Source: Deinococcus yavapaiensis KR-236 (GTDB lineage: Bacteria; Deinococcota; Deinococci; Deinococcales; Deinococcaceae). Taken from it: DNA of 64,000 nt. The stretch lies in NCBI RefSeq assembly GCF_003217515.1, contig NZ_QJSX01000007.1, positions 78,944 to 142,943 on the forward strand. The letters run 5' to 3'. Of the stretch, positions 27,255-36,533 are shown piece by piece. The position numbers and the translations under genes were made by a program. Numbering within the stretch: position 1 is the stretch's first letter; every line of letters starts with the position of its first letter. The notes under the pieces are model-generated. The model ran no database searches. It worked only from the letters and a program-made list of their open reading frames with translations, and was not told where the DNA came from.

Positions 27255-28391
27255 ATGCTCAAGAAATCCATGATCCTCACCGCCGTCCTCGCCACGGTCC
27301 TCACCGGGGCTTCGCTCACCAGCTTTTCGCACGCGACGGCGGCCACTGCGACCACGACCGTGGCGGCAGACGCACAAACGGTCAAGGTCGTCAACGCCGC
27401 CAACGCCTTCCTGAACACCCTTTCCGCCTCGCAGAAGAAGGCCGTGAGCTTCGCTTGGACGGACGCGGCGCAACGCGCCCGCTGGTCGAACTTTCCCAGC
27501 GGCATCTTCCAACGCCAAGGATTGCGCTGGGGTGACATGACGAGCGCGCAACGCACGGCCCTCATGAGCCTTCTCGGCGCGGTGCTCAGCGCGGACGGCC
27601 TGAAGATGGTCAAGGAGCAGATGGCTGCCGACGACGTCCTCAAAACCACCGACGGTGGCCGACAAGGCGGCGGTCAAAGCGGCGTGCCCGCGGGCGGTCC
27701 TCCGAACGGCGGTACGCCGCCTGCGGGCGGTGGGGGAGGCTTGAACTTCGGGAGCGACGAGTATTACGTGTCCTTTCTCGGTTCGCCGTCCACCACCAAC
27801 GCCTGGACCTTGCAGTTCGGCGGACACCACCTGGCGATCAACGCGACCGTCGTCGGACCGAACATCACCCTCGCGCCGACCCTCACCGGCGGGCAACCTG
27901 TTCGAACGACGGTGAACGGCAAGACCGTCACGGTCGTCACGCAAGTCCCCGAGGAAGTCAAGGACGCGTCCGCACTTTTGAGCAGCCTGAACGCGGCTCA
28001 AAAAGCCAAGGCGGTCGTGAGTACGAACCGCATCGACCTCGTGCTCGGCCCCGGCCAAGACAACAAGACTTTGCAAGCCGAAGGCTTGTCCGGCAGCGAC
28101 ATGACGGCGGCGCAAAAGACGCAACTTCTCGCCCTGATTCGCCAGCGTCTCGGCATCCTCAACGCCAACGACCTCGCGCCGAAGATGGCGGCCATCGAGA
28201 AGAACTTGAAGCGAACGTACTTCGCTTGGTACGGCCCCACGACGAGCGCGGGCGACGCGTACTTTCGCGTGACCGGCCCGACCTTCGTCATGGAGTTCTC
28301 CCCGCAATCGATGGGCGGCGACTCCAGCAACCACTTGCACAACATGTACCGCGAAATCGGCAACGATTACGGCGCCGCGTGGACGAAGTGA
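27255..28391 (+). CDS. Secreted DUF3500-family protein
   Basis: 378 residues beginning with a signal peptide (MLKKSMILTAVLATVLTGAS). Two related halves each carry a Q-W/Y-helical repeat (TSAQRTALMSLLGAVLSADG and TAAQKTQLLALIRQRLGILN), separated by a Gly/Pro-rich linker at about 135-160. Conserved DUF3500 features are YYVSFLGSPS..WTLQFGGHHLAIN near the middle and the C-terminal HLHNMYREIGNDYG. The His-rich positions could bind metal. I took ATG 27255 because GAAAGG precedes it and the signal peptide begins there. It is followed after 9 bases by the EF-hand gene, then HupE, forming an operon. The biochemical role of DUF3500 is unknown. Confidence 0.87.
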   Translation: MLKKSMILTAVLATVLTGASLTSFSHATAATATTTVAADAQTVKVVNAANAFLNTLSASQKKAVSFAWTDAAQRARWSNFPSGIFQRQGLRWGDMTSAQRTALMSLLGAVLSADGLKMVKEQMAADDVLKTTDGGRQGGGQSGVPAGGPPNGGTPPAGGGGGLNFGSDEYYVSFLGSPSTTNAWTLQFGGHHLAINATVVGPNITLAPTLTGGQPVRTTVNGKTVTVVTQVPEEVKDASALLSSLNAAQKAKAVVSTNRIDLVLGPGQDNKTLQAEGLSGSDMTAAQKTQLLALIRQRLGILNANDLAPKMAAIEKNLKRTYFAWYGPTTSAGDAYFRVTGPTFVMEFSPQSMGGDSSNHLHNMYREIGNDYGAAWTK

Positions 28392-28400
28392 GGTCGTGAC

Positions 28401-28946
28401 GTGAAACGCGCGCGCCTTCTCCCCGCCGCCCTCGTCGTCCTCGCGTCGAGCGCCGCCTTCGCGCATCCCGTGGACGAGGTCGTGCAAGGCGCGTACCTCA
28501 CCCTCGCTCCCGGTGAGGTGCGCTTGGAACTGGACCTCACGCCGGGCACGAAGGTGATGGGCGCGGTCGTGACGGCCTTGGACACGAACAAGGATGGAGT
28601 CGTGTCGCATCAGGAAGCGCGCGCGTACGGCATGAAGGTTCTCGGTCGATCCACCTTGAAGATCGACGGCAAGACCGTGCCCTGGACGCTGGGCACCGTG
28701 GAGGTGCCATCGCTGAGCACGCTGCGCCTCGGGAACGTCATCAAGATCTACGCGACCGCCAAGCGTTCGGACGCGGCGGGCACGCGAACCTTGTCGTACC
28801 AGAATCGCTATCAGCCCGCCAAAAGCTCGTGGATTGCCAACGTCTTCTTGCAGCCCGCCTCGGGATGGCAGTACCGAGTGACGAAGCAGGCGCGAAGCAA
28901 CGACGGCCGTACCCTCGCCGTCACGTACGGAGCGTCGAGGTCGTGA
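28401..28946 (+). CDS. Secreted protein with a single EF-hand
   Basis: 181 residues from GTG 28401 with an AGG site upstream. A signal peptide (about 1-21, cleaved before AHPVDE) precedes a beta-rich domain. A canonical EF-hand calcium loop, DTNKDGVVSHQE, occupies residues 61-72. It sits between DUF3500 and HupE and overlaps the latter by four bases (GTGA). A role as a periplasmic metal-binding or sensing partner of the HupE channel is inference from position and the EF-hand; no family name is recognised. Confidence 0.75.
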   Translation: MKRARLLPAALVVLASSAAFAHPVDEVVQGAYLTLAPGEVRLELDLTPGTKVMGAVVTALDTNKDGVVSHQEARAYGMKVLGRSTLKIDGKTVPWTLGTVEVPSLSTLRLGNVIKIYATAKRSDAAGTRTLSYQNRYQPAKSSWIANVFLQPASGWQYRVTKQARSNDGRTLAVTYGASRS

Positions 28947-30028
28947 AGCGCGTCCGCCTTTTCCTGGTGGGCCTGCTCGCCGTGTGTACCTTCGCCTCCG
29001 CGCACTCGATCACCTTCAGCCACGTCGACGTGCGTCTGGCGAAAAGTACGACCACCATCGACGTGACGCTGCCGATCGCGGCGTTGCTGCACGAACGACC
29101 CTCACCGCTTCCCTCGGGCACGACCGAGGCGGCGGTGCGTTCGAGCACGCTCCCGAAAAACGTTCGAGCGTCCCTGACGGCATTGCTGACCGCGCGCTTG
29201 CGGCTTTCTTCAAATGGCGAAGCGGTCGCGCCGACGATCAAGCGAATGCGACTCGCCGGGGAGGACATCGAGATCACCGCGACGGCCCCCGCCATTCGCG
29301 GCGATCTCGCCGTGTCGGCCAACCTTTTTCCGGAAGATGCCCTGCACAAGGTGTTCGTCGACGTCTACCGAGGCGAGGAACTCGCGGGGCAGTACGCCCT
29401 GGACCGCTCGGACGCGTCGTTCACGCTCGCCGCGTCACGGCGTCCCTTGGTCGACGTCATCGCGGCGTTCGTGCGTGAAGGCGTCCATCACATCTTCATC
29501 GGACCGGATCACATCCTGTTCGTCCTCGCGCTCATCTTGCTCGGCGGGCGGCTTCGGACGCAAGTCGAGATCATCACGGCCTTCACCGTGGCGCATTCCA
29601 TCACCCTCGCGCTCGCGACGTTGCAAGTCGTGCAACTTCCGTCGCGCCTCGTGGAAAGCGTCATCGCCCTCAGTATCGTCATCGTCGGGTTGCACGACCT
29701 GCGGCAACTGCGAACGGGCGGTGTCGCCGTCCGGGATCCGCGGGCAATGTTCGCGTTCGGCTTCGGTCTCGTTCACGGCTTCGGGTTCGCGAGCGTGCTG
29801 AGTGAGTTGGACTTGCCGAGGCAAGCCCTGGCGTGGTCGCTCGCGGCCTTCAACGTGGGAGTGGAGGTCGGGCAGGTGACGATCGTGCTGCTCGCGGCCC
29901 CCCTGCTGCTGTTGCTGCGCCGAAGCGCCACGCCTCGCCTCGCACGAAACCTGCTGATGATGGGGGCGGCGGGCGTGACGATCACGGGCGGGTTCTGGTT
30001 CGTTCAACGCGCCCTCGGCGTGGGTTGA
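28943..30028 (+). CDS. HupE/UreJ-family membrane protein
   Basis: 361 residues from GTG 28943, which overlaps the previous stop. A signal-like N-terminus leads to an extracytoplasmic domain of about 170 residues, then six or seven membrane helices. The HupE/UreJ_2 signature is present: VREGVHHIFIGPDHILFVLA, VAHSITLALATLQVV and GFGLVHGFGFASVLSEL, each with histidines typical of nickel/cobalt or copper carriers. It probably moves a transition metal across the membrane. A long inverted repeat spans its stop codon. Coupling to the two secreted proteins upstream suggests a metal-handling cassette; the metal is not known. Confidence 0.9.
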   Translation: MKRVRLFLVGLLAVCTFASAHSITFSHVDVRLAKSTTTIDVTLPIAALLHERPSPLPSGTTEAAVRSSTLPKNVRASLTALLTARLRLSSNGEAVAPTIKRMRLAGEDIEITATAPAIRGDLAVSANLFPEDALHKVFVDVYRGEELAGQYALDRSDASFTLAASRRPLVDVIAAFVREGVHHIFIGPDHILFVLALILLGGRLRTQVEIITAFTVAHSITLALATLQVVQLPSRLVESVIALSIVIVGLHDLRQLRTGGVAVRDPRAMFAFGFGLVHGFGFASVLSELDLPRQALAWSLAAFNVGVEVGQVTIVLLAAPLLLLLRRSATPRLARNLLMMGAAGVTITGGFWFVQRALGVG

Positions 30029-30037
30029 ACGAACCAG
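29995..30037 (+). terminator. Inverted repeat spanning the hupE-like stop codon
   Basis: A 14-bp perfect inverted repeat (29995-30008 with 30024-30037) with a 15-base loop overlaps the last codons and stop (30026-30028). It probably ends the operon; a second, imperfect hairpin lies at 30047-30072. Confidence 0.6.
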
Positions 30038-30155
30038 GGTGGACGTGCACGGCGCGCGTTCGCGCCGCGTGCCTCGGCGTGAATCGTCGACGAAACCCGC
30101 CATTTCCAGTCGTGCGCGATGACCGGAGTCGCCGACCACGCCGCCTCGTCCCGCG

Positions 30156-31268
30156 TTACTCGAAGAACTTCAAGCTGTAGCCGGTGTTCGTCGTGGCGCC
30201 CGGCACGTTGCTCCGGCTGTACGTGATGTTGCTCCACCACATGAACGTGCCGCTGTACCACATGCGGTTCGCCCACGAGTACGTCGTGCCTTTGGGCACC
30301 GCGTGGTACGCGAGCGGAAAGGCCGACCCGGCGGGCGGGCTGGTGTTGATGTCGCCGTTTTGCAGCACGAACGAGTGATGGCCCGGCCCGTTGACGTAGA
30401 GGGTCGGGTCCCAACCGCTCATCAACGTCGAACGGTTCGAACCGAACAGGCAACCGTTGGACTTGTACCAATCCCACACGTACGTCGGGTCGCCGCCCGC
30501 GCGAAGCCGCAAGTCCGCCAGGCAGTACTGGTCGCTCCACGAGCCGTTCGCGGAGTACACCACGTGCAGTTGCCCGTTCGGGTCCTTGATCGCTTCGGGC
30601 GCTTCGTTGATGTACGGATTGCCGACGACGCGCTCCCACGTTTCGCGCGGTTGGGAAATGACGGTCCGCGCGCCGGTCGTGGCGGTCGGACTCGACATCT
30701 TGGCGATGTAAAGGTTTTGCTCGACGTTCGTGGTGCCCGCCCAGCCGGACCACACGAGGTAGCGTTGATTGTTGTACGTGAACATCGTCGCGTCGATCGC
30801 CCAACGGTCGTCGGGCAGCGCCATGCGGACGGGATTGCTGTAGCCGCTGCCGGGACTGGTGGACTCGGTGACGTACGTGCGTTGACCCGCGCCGCCGTCT
30901 CCGGAGGCGAAGTAGACGTAGTAGCGCCCCGTGCCAGCGTCACGCACGAGTTCGGGCGCCCACACGTTGGGCATGTTCTTCGGGCTCGACCAGATGAGTG
31001 TCCTGGCCGAGTTCGCGAGACCGTCGACGCTGCTCGCGGCACGTGAGTAGATGTTGTTGCCGTCGGACTCCACGGAGTAGTAGGTGCTGTTCACGCGGAT
31101 GACGCTGGGGTCGGCGTTGCGAATCGCGAGTTGCCCTTGCGCTTGCACCTTCGCGTTCATGGTGGGCGTCGGCATGGTGGCGCAACTCGCCAAGGTGAGG
31201 GTGAGGCCGAGGCTCACCAGAGGGTGGAATCGTGCCCGCCTCGTCGAAGTGCTTTCTTGCGCTGCCAT
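30156..31268 (-). CDS. Glycoside hydrolase family 43-like lipoprotein
   Basis: 370 residues. A lipoprotein signal (HPLVSLGLTLTLASC, lipobox Cys29) places it on the cell surface. A five-bladed propeller of the GH43/GH117 type follows, with the first-strand aspartate D53 in RNADPSVIRV, a second acid in WAIDATMF and a candidate general acid in NEAPEAIKD. Trp- and Tyr-rich loops suggest a polysaccharide ligand, possibly arabinan, but substrate is not certain. ATG 31268 has AAGGAG upstream. It is convergent with the HupE operon and not linked to other sugar genes apart from the isomerase-like gene further right. Confidence 0.78.
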   Translation of the reverse strand: MAAQESTSTRRARFHPLVSLGLTLTLASCATMPTPTMNAKVQAQGQLAIRNADPSVIRVNSTYYSVESDGNNIYSRAASSVDGLANSARTLIWSSPKNMPNVWAPELVRDAGTGRYYVYFASGDGGAGQRTYVTESTSPGSGYSNPVRMALPDDRWAIDATMFTYNNQRYLVWSGWAGTTNVEQNLYIAKMSSPTATTGARTVISQPRETWERVVGNPYINEAPEAIKDPNGQLHVVYSANGSWSDQYCLADLRLRAGGDPTYVWDWYKSNGCLFGSNRSTLMSGWDPTLYVNGPGHHSFVLQNGDINTSPPAGSAFPLAYHAVPKGTTYSWANRMWYSGTFMWWSNITYSRSNVPGATTNTGYSLKFFE

Positions 31269-31684
31269 TCTTCGCTCCTTTCGCCGTCCCGTGACGGTCG
31301 TCGATGCCGAAAAACCCCATGAATACGAGTGAAATGTCGCGTTCGATCGCAAAGGTCGTCTTGTGAGGAGCAGACGCCTGGCGCGAGGATTTCGTTATTT
31401 TCGATCCACCTTACTCGCTGGGCCTTCGTTCGAAAAGAGCGTCCGGTTCACCTTGCCTTGATTTGATCGTTTCGAGCGAACTTTCCGGTCGCGCTTCCAC
31501 GCCGTGTACGAATCGGCGGGACGGCTCTCACTCGCCGAACTCGCGCATGTCGACTCGTTGGGAAACCGTGCGGTCACCGAGACGGGCCACCGCTCACGCA
31601 CCCCACAAGCTCGACGTTCTTTATCGACGAACGGGGGAGGTTCCACTCTCTCGTTCCCCTCATGGCCGCCCGAGTAACAAACGG
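31269..31684. other. Intergenic region upstream of the GH43-like gene
   Basis: 416 bases, partly AT-rich near 31330-31450. No gene recognised. It should hold the promoter of the GH43-like gene and the terminator of the isomerase-like gene, but neither is clear. Confidence 0.4.
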
Positions 31685-32470
31685 TCAGACGACGCTCGTT
31701 CGCGTGAGGTCGAAGGCGCCGCGCAAGGCAAGGGCGGGATCGCCCTTCGGAACGAACTCGTGCGCGACGAATCCTCGGTAGCCCGTGTCGTGAATGGCGC
31801 GCAGCACCTCCGGGTAGTAGATTTCCTGCGCGTCGTCCAGGTCGTGGCGTCCCGGGACCCCGGCCGTGTGGTAGTGCCCGATGTCCCCGGCGTTCTCGCG
31901 AATCGTCGCGATGATGTTTCCTTCCATGACTTGCGCGTGATACACGTCGTACAACAACTTCACGCTCGGAGAATTCACGGCCCGAACGACGTTCAGGCCC
32001 CACGCGGACGTATCGCATTGATAGTCGGGATGATCGACTTTGGAGTTGAGCAGTTCGAGCACGAGCGTCACGCCCGCCGCCTCCGCGACGGGAGCGGCCC
32101 GCCGGAGGCCCTCGATGGTCACGAGCGCGCCCTCGGCATCCGTGCGCCCCGCGCGGTTGCCGCTGAAGCAAATGAGGTTCGGGACGTTCCAACGTTCGGC
32201 GAGACGGACGTTCTCGTGGATTTCACGAACAATCCGGTCATGGTGCCCTCGGCGGTTGAGGCCGGCTTCGATGGATGCGTGACCGTTCATGGCGGAGACG
32301 GCGAGGCCCACGTCTTTGGCGCGGGGCCACAAGTCAATCGGGAGGAGTTCGACCGCCTCGTACCCGACGGCGGCGGCGCTCCGCAGCAGGTCATCGGGAT
32401 TCGTCCCGGGCTTCGCGAAGGACCACCAGGTGAACGACTGACGAATCGCTTCGGCGGAATGGGGTGCCAT
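31685..32470 (-). CDS. Hydroxypyruvate-isomerase-like TIM-barrel protein
   Basis: 261 residues with the xylose-isomerase-like barrel of the Hyi/sugar-phosphate-isomerase group. FTWWSFAKPG, VSAMNGHASIEAGLN, LVLELLNSKVDHPDYQCD (catalytic Glu), LLYDVYHAQVMEGNIIATI, GHYHTAGVPGRHDLDD and FVAHEFVPKGDP (second Glu) follow the family order and include the metal ligands. It probably interconverts hydroxypyruvate and tartronate semialdehyde or a related short sugar acid. ATG 32470 is preferred over one 13 codons upstream by length. It is divergent from the LuxR-AAA regulator, with about 270 bases between. Confidence 0.88.
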   Translation of the reverse strand: MAPHSAEAIRQSFTWWSFAKPGTNPDDLLRSAAAVGYEAVELLPIDLWPRAKDVGLAVSAMNGHASIEAGLNRRGHHDRIVREIHENVRLAERWNVPNLICFSGNRAGRTDAEGALVTIEGLRRAAPVAEAAGVTLVLELLNSKVDHPDYQCDTSAWGLNVVRAVNSPSVKLLYDVYHAQVMEGNIIATIRENAGDIGHYHTAGVPGRHDLDDAQEIYYPEVLRAIHDTGYRGFVAHEFVPKGDPALALRGAFDLTRTSVV

Positions 32471-32736
32471 GATCTGGTTGTATCGCACATCCGGCTCGCC
32501 GTGAAGCAAGCTTCGTGCGAGGCGCGGCTCGCGACCTCGCCGGTGATCGACGTGATGAACGAGGCCCCTGGAACTTCGCGATTCCCGCGCGCGGCCGTTG
32601 AAGCGCGCGAACGTGCCGTTCGGACGGCGACGTGTTCCGTGTCGGCTCGACTTGACCGCTTCCGACGCGTGAACGGAACGACCGCCGACCGACGCCTCGC
32701 CGACCTGTGATCGACCAAGATGCCTACAATCGCTTT

Positions 32737-35355
32737 ATGGACATCCTTGAGCGGGAGCCGTTCTTGCAAACGCTTGAGCAGAGCCTGAGCCGAGCGGCCA
32801 CCGGGCTCGGTTGCGTGGTGTTCCTCGGAGGAGAAGCCGGGGTGGGCAAGACGACGTTGGTGCGGCAACTGGCGCAACGGCTGCGTGGCCGCGCGCGACT
32901 CGCCGTCGGCGCCTGCGATCCGCTGTCCACGCCCCGTCCCCTGGGCCCTCTCTCCGACGCGGCGACGGCGCTCGGGCTCGAATCGTTCGGCAGCGACGCT
33001 CCTCGCCTGCAAGTGTTCCAAGCCGTCTTGGACCGACTCGGCTCGGGACCGCGTCCCACCGTGCTGATCATCGAGGACGCGCACTGGGCCGACGAGGCGA
33101 CGCTGGACTTGCTGCGCTTCATCGGACGGCGCGTCGCGGAAACACGCACCTTGATCATCGTCACGTACCGCGACGACGAGAGCGGAGCGGGGCATCCCCT
33201 TCGGATCGTGCTGGGCGACCTCGCCACCTCGCCCGCCACTCGTCGCATGACGCTGCCTCCCCTGAGCGAAGCGGCCGTGGCCGAGCTCGCGGCAGGGCAC
33301 GCTTTGGACGCGGGCGTCCTGTTTCGCCGAACCGCGGGCAATTCCTTTTTCGTCACGGAGATTCTCGCGAGCGGTTCCACGGGCATTCCGCCGAGCGTAC
33401 GGGACGCGGTGCTCGCGAGGGCGGCGCGCCTGCCGCCGTCGGCGCGAGCGGTGCTGGAGGCGGCGGCGGTCATCGGTGCACGCATCGAACCTGGCGTGCT
33501 CGCCGAGGTGACCGGGGCGGAGTGGGAAGCGATCGAGACGTGCCGAGCCATCGGCGTGATGCAAAGCCAAGACGATTCCACCCACGGATACGTGCTGACC
33601 TTTCGGCACGAACTGGCCCGGCAAGCCGTTCTGGAAGCCGTGCCTCCCCACCGTCGGCAAGTGCTGCACCGCCTGGCGCTGCAAGCGCTGGAGGCCGCGC
33701 CGAGCACGCGCGCGGAGGCGGCTCGCCTCGCGCACCACGCCGAAGCCGCCGGGAACCGCGAGGCGGTGCTGAAGTACGCGCCCGAAGCCGCTCGGCAAGC
33801 GGCCGAACTGCACGCGCACCGGGAAGCGGCGGCGCAGTACGCCCGGGCCCTGCGCTTCGCCGGTGACTTGCCGCTCGCCGAGCGCGCGTCGCTGCTGGAA
33901 CGGTTCGCTCAGGAGTGCAGCATCTGCGACCGACGAGCCGACGCGATCGTCGCTCGACGCGAAGCGGTGGAGTTGTGGAAAGCACTGAACGACCCGCTGG
34001 GACAAGGAAGAAACTTCGCGTCGATGATGAGCTTGCACGTCGGCCTCGGGCAGACCGCAGAGGCGGAGGCCGTCAGCCGAGCGGCGCTCGACTTGCTCGA
34101 AGCGTTACCTCCGAGCCCCGAACTCGCGCTGGCGCGTTATGCGCAGGCGACCATGCGGATGTTCGAGCGTGACATCGACGAAGCGATCGCCGAATCCGAG
34201 CAAGCGATCACGCTGGCGGACCGCTTCGAGGACAACGTCGTACTCACCGCTTCGTACAACACCCTCGGTTCGTCGCTCATGTTCGTGGATTACGAGCGGG
34301 GACGCGAGAACTTGGAGCGGGCCCTCGCCATCGCGCTGGAAGCGCAACTTCCCGTGCATGTCGCCAACGCGTACTCGAACCTCGGTTCGGCTTCGGGCGA
34401 GGTGCACGAGTTTCTTCGCGCCGAACAAGACTTGCAGCGGGGCATCGCCTTTTGCGCCAAGCACGACATGGAAGGCCCTCTCCGGTACATGCTGTCGTGG
34501 CAAGCGATCGTGCAGATGCGCCTCGGTCGCTGGAACGACGCGGTCGATCTGGCGCGGCAAGTGCTGCAGTACCCCGAAGGCGCCTTGATTCAACGAGTCA
34601 TGGCCCTCGTGGCGTTGGGCCACGTGTACGCGCGTCAAGGCCACGTCGACGTGTGGACCGTCCTCGACGAGGCGTTGGCGCTCGCCGATCGGTCGGCGAC
34701 TTTGCAGCGAGTCGCCGCCGTGCGCATCGCGCGCGCGGAAGCCGCGTGGCTCGGCGGTCAGCCGGAGCGTGCCGCCGAGGAAGCACGCGCGGTGTACGAC
34801 GACGCGGTACGGCACCGTCACCCTTGGTTCACCGGCGAGTTGGCGTACTGGCAGTGGAAGGCGGAGAAGCTGCGAGGCGGAGTGCCCGCGCTCGCCTCGC
34901 GGCCTTGCGCGCTGCAGATGGAAGGACGATGGGCGGAAGCGGCCGCCGCGTGGCGCACCTCGGGATGCCCTTACGAAGCGGCCGTCGCCCTCTCGGAGTC
35001 GGGCGACCCGGACGCGTTGAAAGAAGCGCTGCGCGTCTTCGAGGAGCTCGGCGCGCGTCCCATGGCGGCCGTCGTCGGTCGTCACCTGCGCGATCTCGGC
35101 GTGAAAAGCTTGCCTCGCGGACCGCGCGCTTCGACGCGGGCACATCCGGCCGGCCTGACGAAACGTGAAGTCGAAGTCCTCGGCTGGATGGCGGCAGGCC
35201 TGCGCAACAGCGCGATCGCCGAGCGAATGGTCCTCTCGGCGAAAACCGTGGATCATCACGTCTCGTCGGTGCTCTCCAAGCTCGGTGCGAAGAGCCGAAC
35301 GGAGGCGGTCAGGACGGCAATCGAGATGGGCTTGCTGCAAAATAGGGAAGCTTGA
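32737..35355 (+). CDS. LuxR-family AAA (MalT-like) transcriptional regulator
   Basis: 872 residues. N-terminal AAA/STAND ATPase with Walker A GGEAGVGKTT (K38) and Walker B VLIIEDAHWADEA; a long TPR-like middle (about 330-790); C-terminal LuxR HTH (about 805-870) with TKREVEVLGWMAAGLRNSAI and KTVDHHVSSVLSKLGAKSR, all intact. Such proteins bind inducer and ATP, oligomerise and activate promoters. The start is uncertain: ATG 32737 fits the family, GTG 32707 would add ten residues, and neither has a strong ribosome site. Likely targets are the downstream DUF4242 and secreted-protein genes or the divergent isomerase. Confidence 0.9.
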   Translation: MDILEREPFLQTLEQSLSRAATGLGCVVFLGGEAGVGKTTLVRQLAQRLRGRARLAVGACDPLSTPRPLGPLSDAATALGLESFGSDAPRLQVFQAVLDRLGSGPRPTVLIIEDAHWADEATLDLLRFIGRRVAETRTLIIVTYRDDESGAGHPLRIVLGDLATSPATRRMTLPPLSEAAVAELAAGHALDAGVLFRRTAGNSFFVTEILASGSTGIPPSVRDAVLARAARLPPSARAVLEAAAVIGARIEPGVLAEVTGAEWEAIETCRAIGVMQSQDDSTHGYVLTFRHELARQAVLEAVPPHRRQVLHRLALQALEAAPSTRAEAARLAHHAEAAGNREAVLKYAPEAARQAAELHAHREAAAQYARALRFAGDLPLAERASLLERFAQECSICDRRADAIVARREAVELWKALNDPLGQGRNFASMMSLHVGLGQTAEAEAVSRAALDLLEALPPSPELALARYAQATMRMFERDIDEAIAESEQAITLADRFEDNVVLTASYNTLGSSLMFVDYERGRENLERALAIALEAQLPVHVANAYSNLGSASGEVHEFLRAEQDLQRGIAFCAKHDMEGPLRYMLSWQAIVQMRLGRWNDAVDLARQVLQYPEGALIQRVMALVALGHVYARQGHVDVWTVLDEALALADRSATLQRVAAVRIARAEAAWLGGQPERAAEEARAVYDDAVRHRHPWFTGELAYWQWKAEKLRGGVPALASRPCALQMEGRWAEAAAAWRTSGCPYEAAVALSESGDPDALKEALRVFEELGARPMAAVVGRHLRDLGVKSLPRGPRASTRAHPAGLTKREVEVLGWMAAGLRNSAIAERMVLSAKTVDHHVSSVLSKLGAKSRTEAVRTAIEMGLLQNREA

Positions 35356-35439
35356 CCGTCAACCTGGGGAATTCCGCCGATGTGCCGCTCTTGGGCCGCG
35401 CCGCACAATGACCTCGGCTCGTAAGCCAAGGAGGTTCGA

Positions 35440-35712
35440 ATGCCCCGGTACATGGTCGAACGGACGTTTCCCGAAGGATTGCAGATTCCCGTTTCCGAAG
35501 AAGGCGCCTTGGCGTGCCTGAACGTGGTGGGCCAGAACGCCGACGTCGGCGTCACCTGGGTGCACTCGTACGTCAGCGACGACAAGAAGAAGACGTTTTG
35601 CGTTTATGACGGCCCCAATCCCGAAGCCATTCGGCAAGCGGCCAACCGCAACGGGCTTCCGCTGGACCGCATCGTCGAGGTGCGCGTGCTGGACCCGTAC
35701 TTTTACCGGTGA
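35440..35712 (+). CDS. DUF4242 (nickel-binding-like) protein
   Basis: 90 residues with a complete DUF4242 ferredoxin-like fold: MPRYMVERTFPEGLQIPVSE, TWVHSYVSDDKKKTFCVYDG and PEAIRQAANRNGLPLDRIVE. Relatives bind nickel or occur as small stress-associated proteins. AAGGAGG lies 6 bases before ATG 35440, an unusually strong site implying high expression. It is followed 22 bases later by the secreted-protein gene and preceded by the LuxR regulator, probably a common transcript. Role unknown. Confidence 0.9.
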   Translation: MPRYMVERTFPEGLQIPVSEEGALACLNVVGQNADVGVTWVHSYVSDDKKKTFCVYDGPNPEAIRQAANRNGLPLDRIVEVRVLDPYFYR

Positions 35713-35734
35713 CTGCGCCGGAGAGGAGAACAGC

Positions 35735-36280
35735 ATGCGTCAGCTCTTCATCGGTACCTCCGTCGTCGCGTTGGGTTTCACGGCGTGGGCCGCCGCTCAA
35801 TACACTCCGGAGCCCACGCAAGCGCAACTCGCTCAACTTCGCCAGATGATGTCCCGCTTCGAGAACGTCGAGGCGGCGCGCGCCGCCGGATACACCCAGT
35901 TCGGCGACTGCATGAGCAACGCCCAGGGCGCCCAAGGAATCCACTTCACCAACCAAGCGCTGATCGACGATCCCGCCGTCGACCCGATGCGCCCCGAGCT
36001 GCTGATGTACGAGCCACGCGAGGACGGCTCGCTGCGCTTGGTGGGCGTGGAGTATCTCGTGTTTCAAAAGGCGTGGCATGACAAGGGCAACAAGGCCTCG
36101 CCGGCGATGCTCGGTCAAGAGTTCGTTCCCAACATGACCTTGCTGCCGCAACCGTTCTACGCGTTGCACTTGTGGGCTTGGCAGTACAACCCCAAGGGGT
36201 TGTTCGCCAACTGGAACCCGCTCGTGAATTGCCCGAAGGTAGGAGCGCTCGCCCCCGCCTCGGATGCTCACGGACACTGA
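35735..36280 (+). CDS. Secreted protein of unknown function
   Basis: 181 residues with a signal peptide (MRQLFIGTSVVALGFTAWAA). The mature part has a helical start (QAQLAQLRQMMSRFENVEAA), two cysteines (Cys in GDCMSN and VNCPKV) that could form a disulfide, and conserved-looking patches HFTNQALIDDPAVDPMRPEL and PFYALHLWAWQYNPKG. No named domain is recognised, but it has the look of a conserved family. GAGAGGAG lies upstream of ATG 35735. It is probably cotranscribed with DUF4242 and ends at a strong hairpin. Confidence 0.75.
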   Translation: MRQLFIGTSVVALGFTAWAAAQYTPEPTQAQLAQLRQMMSRFENVEAARAAGYTQFGDCMSNAQGAQGIHFTNQALIDDPAVDPMRPELLMYEPREDGSLRLVGVEYLVFQKAWHDKGNKASPAMLGQEFVPNMTLLPQPFYALHLWAWQYNPKGLFANWNPLVNCPKVGALAPASDAHGH

Positions 36281-36364
36281 AAAGAACCCTTCGCGAAGTC
36301 GGCGTGCGATGCCGCGGACGCGAGCGTATCCCGCACGCCCTTCGCCCGTGCACTGACCCGAGGA

Positions 36365-36393
36365 AAGGAACTCCTTCCAGGAAGGAGTTCCTT
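36365..36393 (+). terminator. Hairpin terminator after the secreted-protein gene
   Basis: Near-perfect inverted repeat with 14-base arms (36365-36378 with 36380-36393), 85 bases after the stop at 36280, followed by CTTC. The effective stem is about 12 bp. Confidence 0.65.
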
Positions 36394-36533
36394 CTTCGGG
36401 GCGCCCGCGCCACTTGCCCTTCGGGTCGGCGCGCTCCGAGAAGCCACGCGACATCCAAGGTCGACCGCCCTTCTTCGACAGGGTTTCGAGGGTGCTTCAC
36501 GTGTCCGCTTGCACGAACGGCCAGAATGACGGC

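Noticed and set aside
32707..32736. GTG 32707 as the start of the LuxR-AAA regulator
   Set aside because: It adds ten residues without family similarity and has no ribosome site; ATG 32737 is preferred, without certainty.
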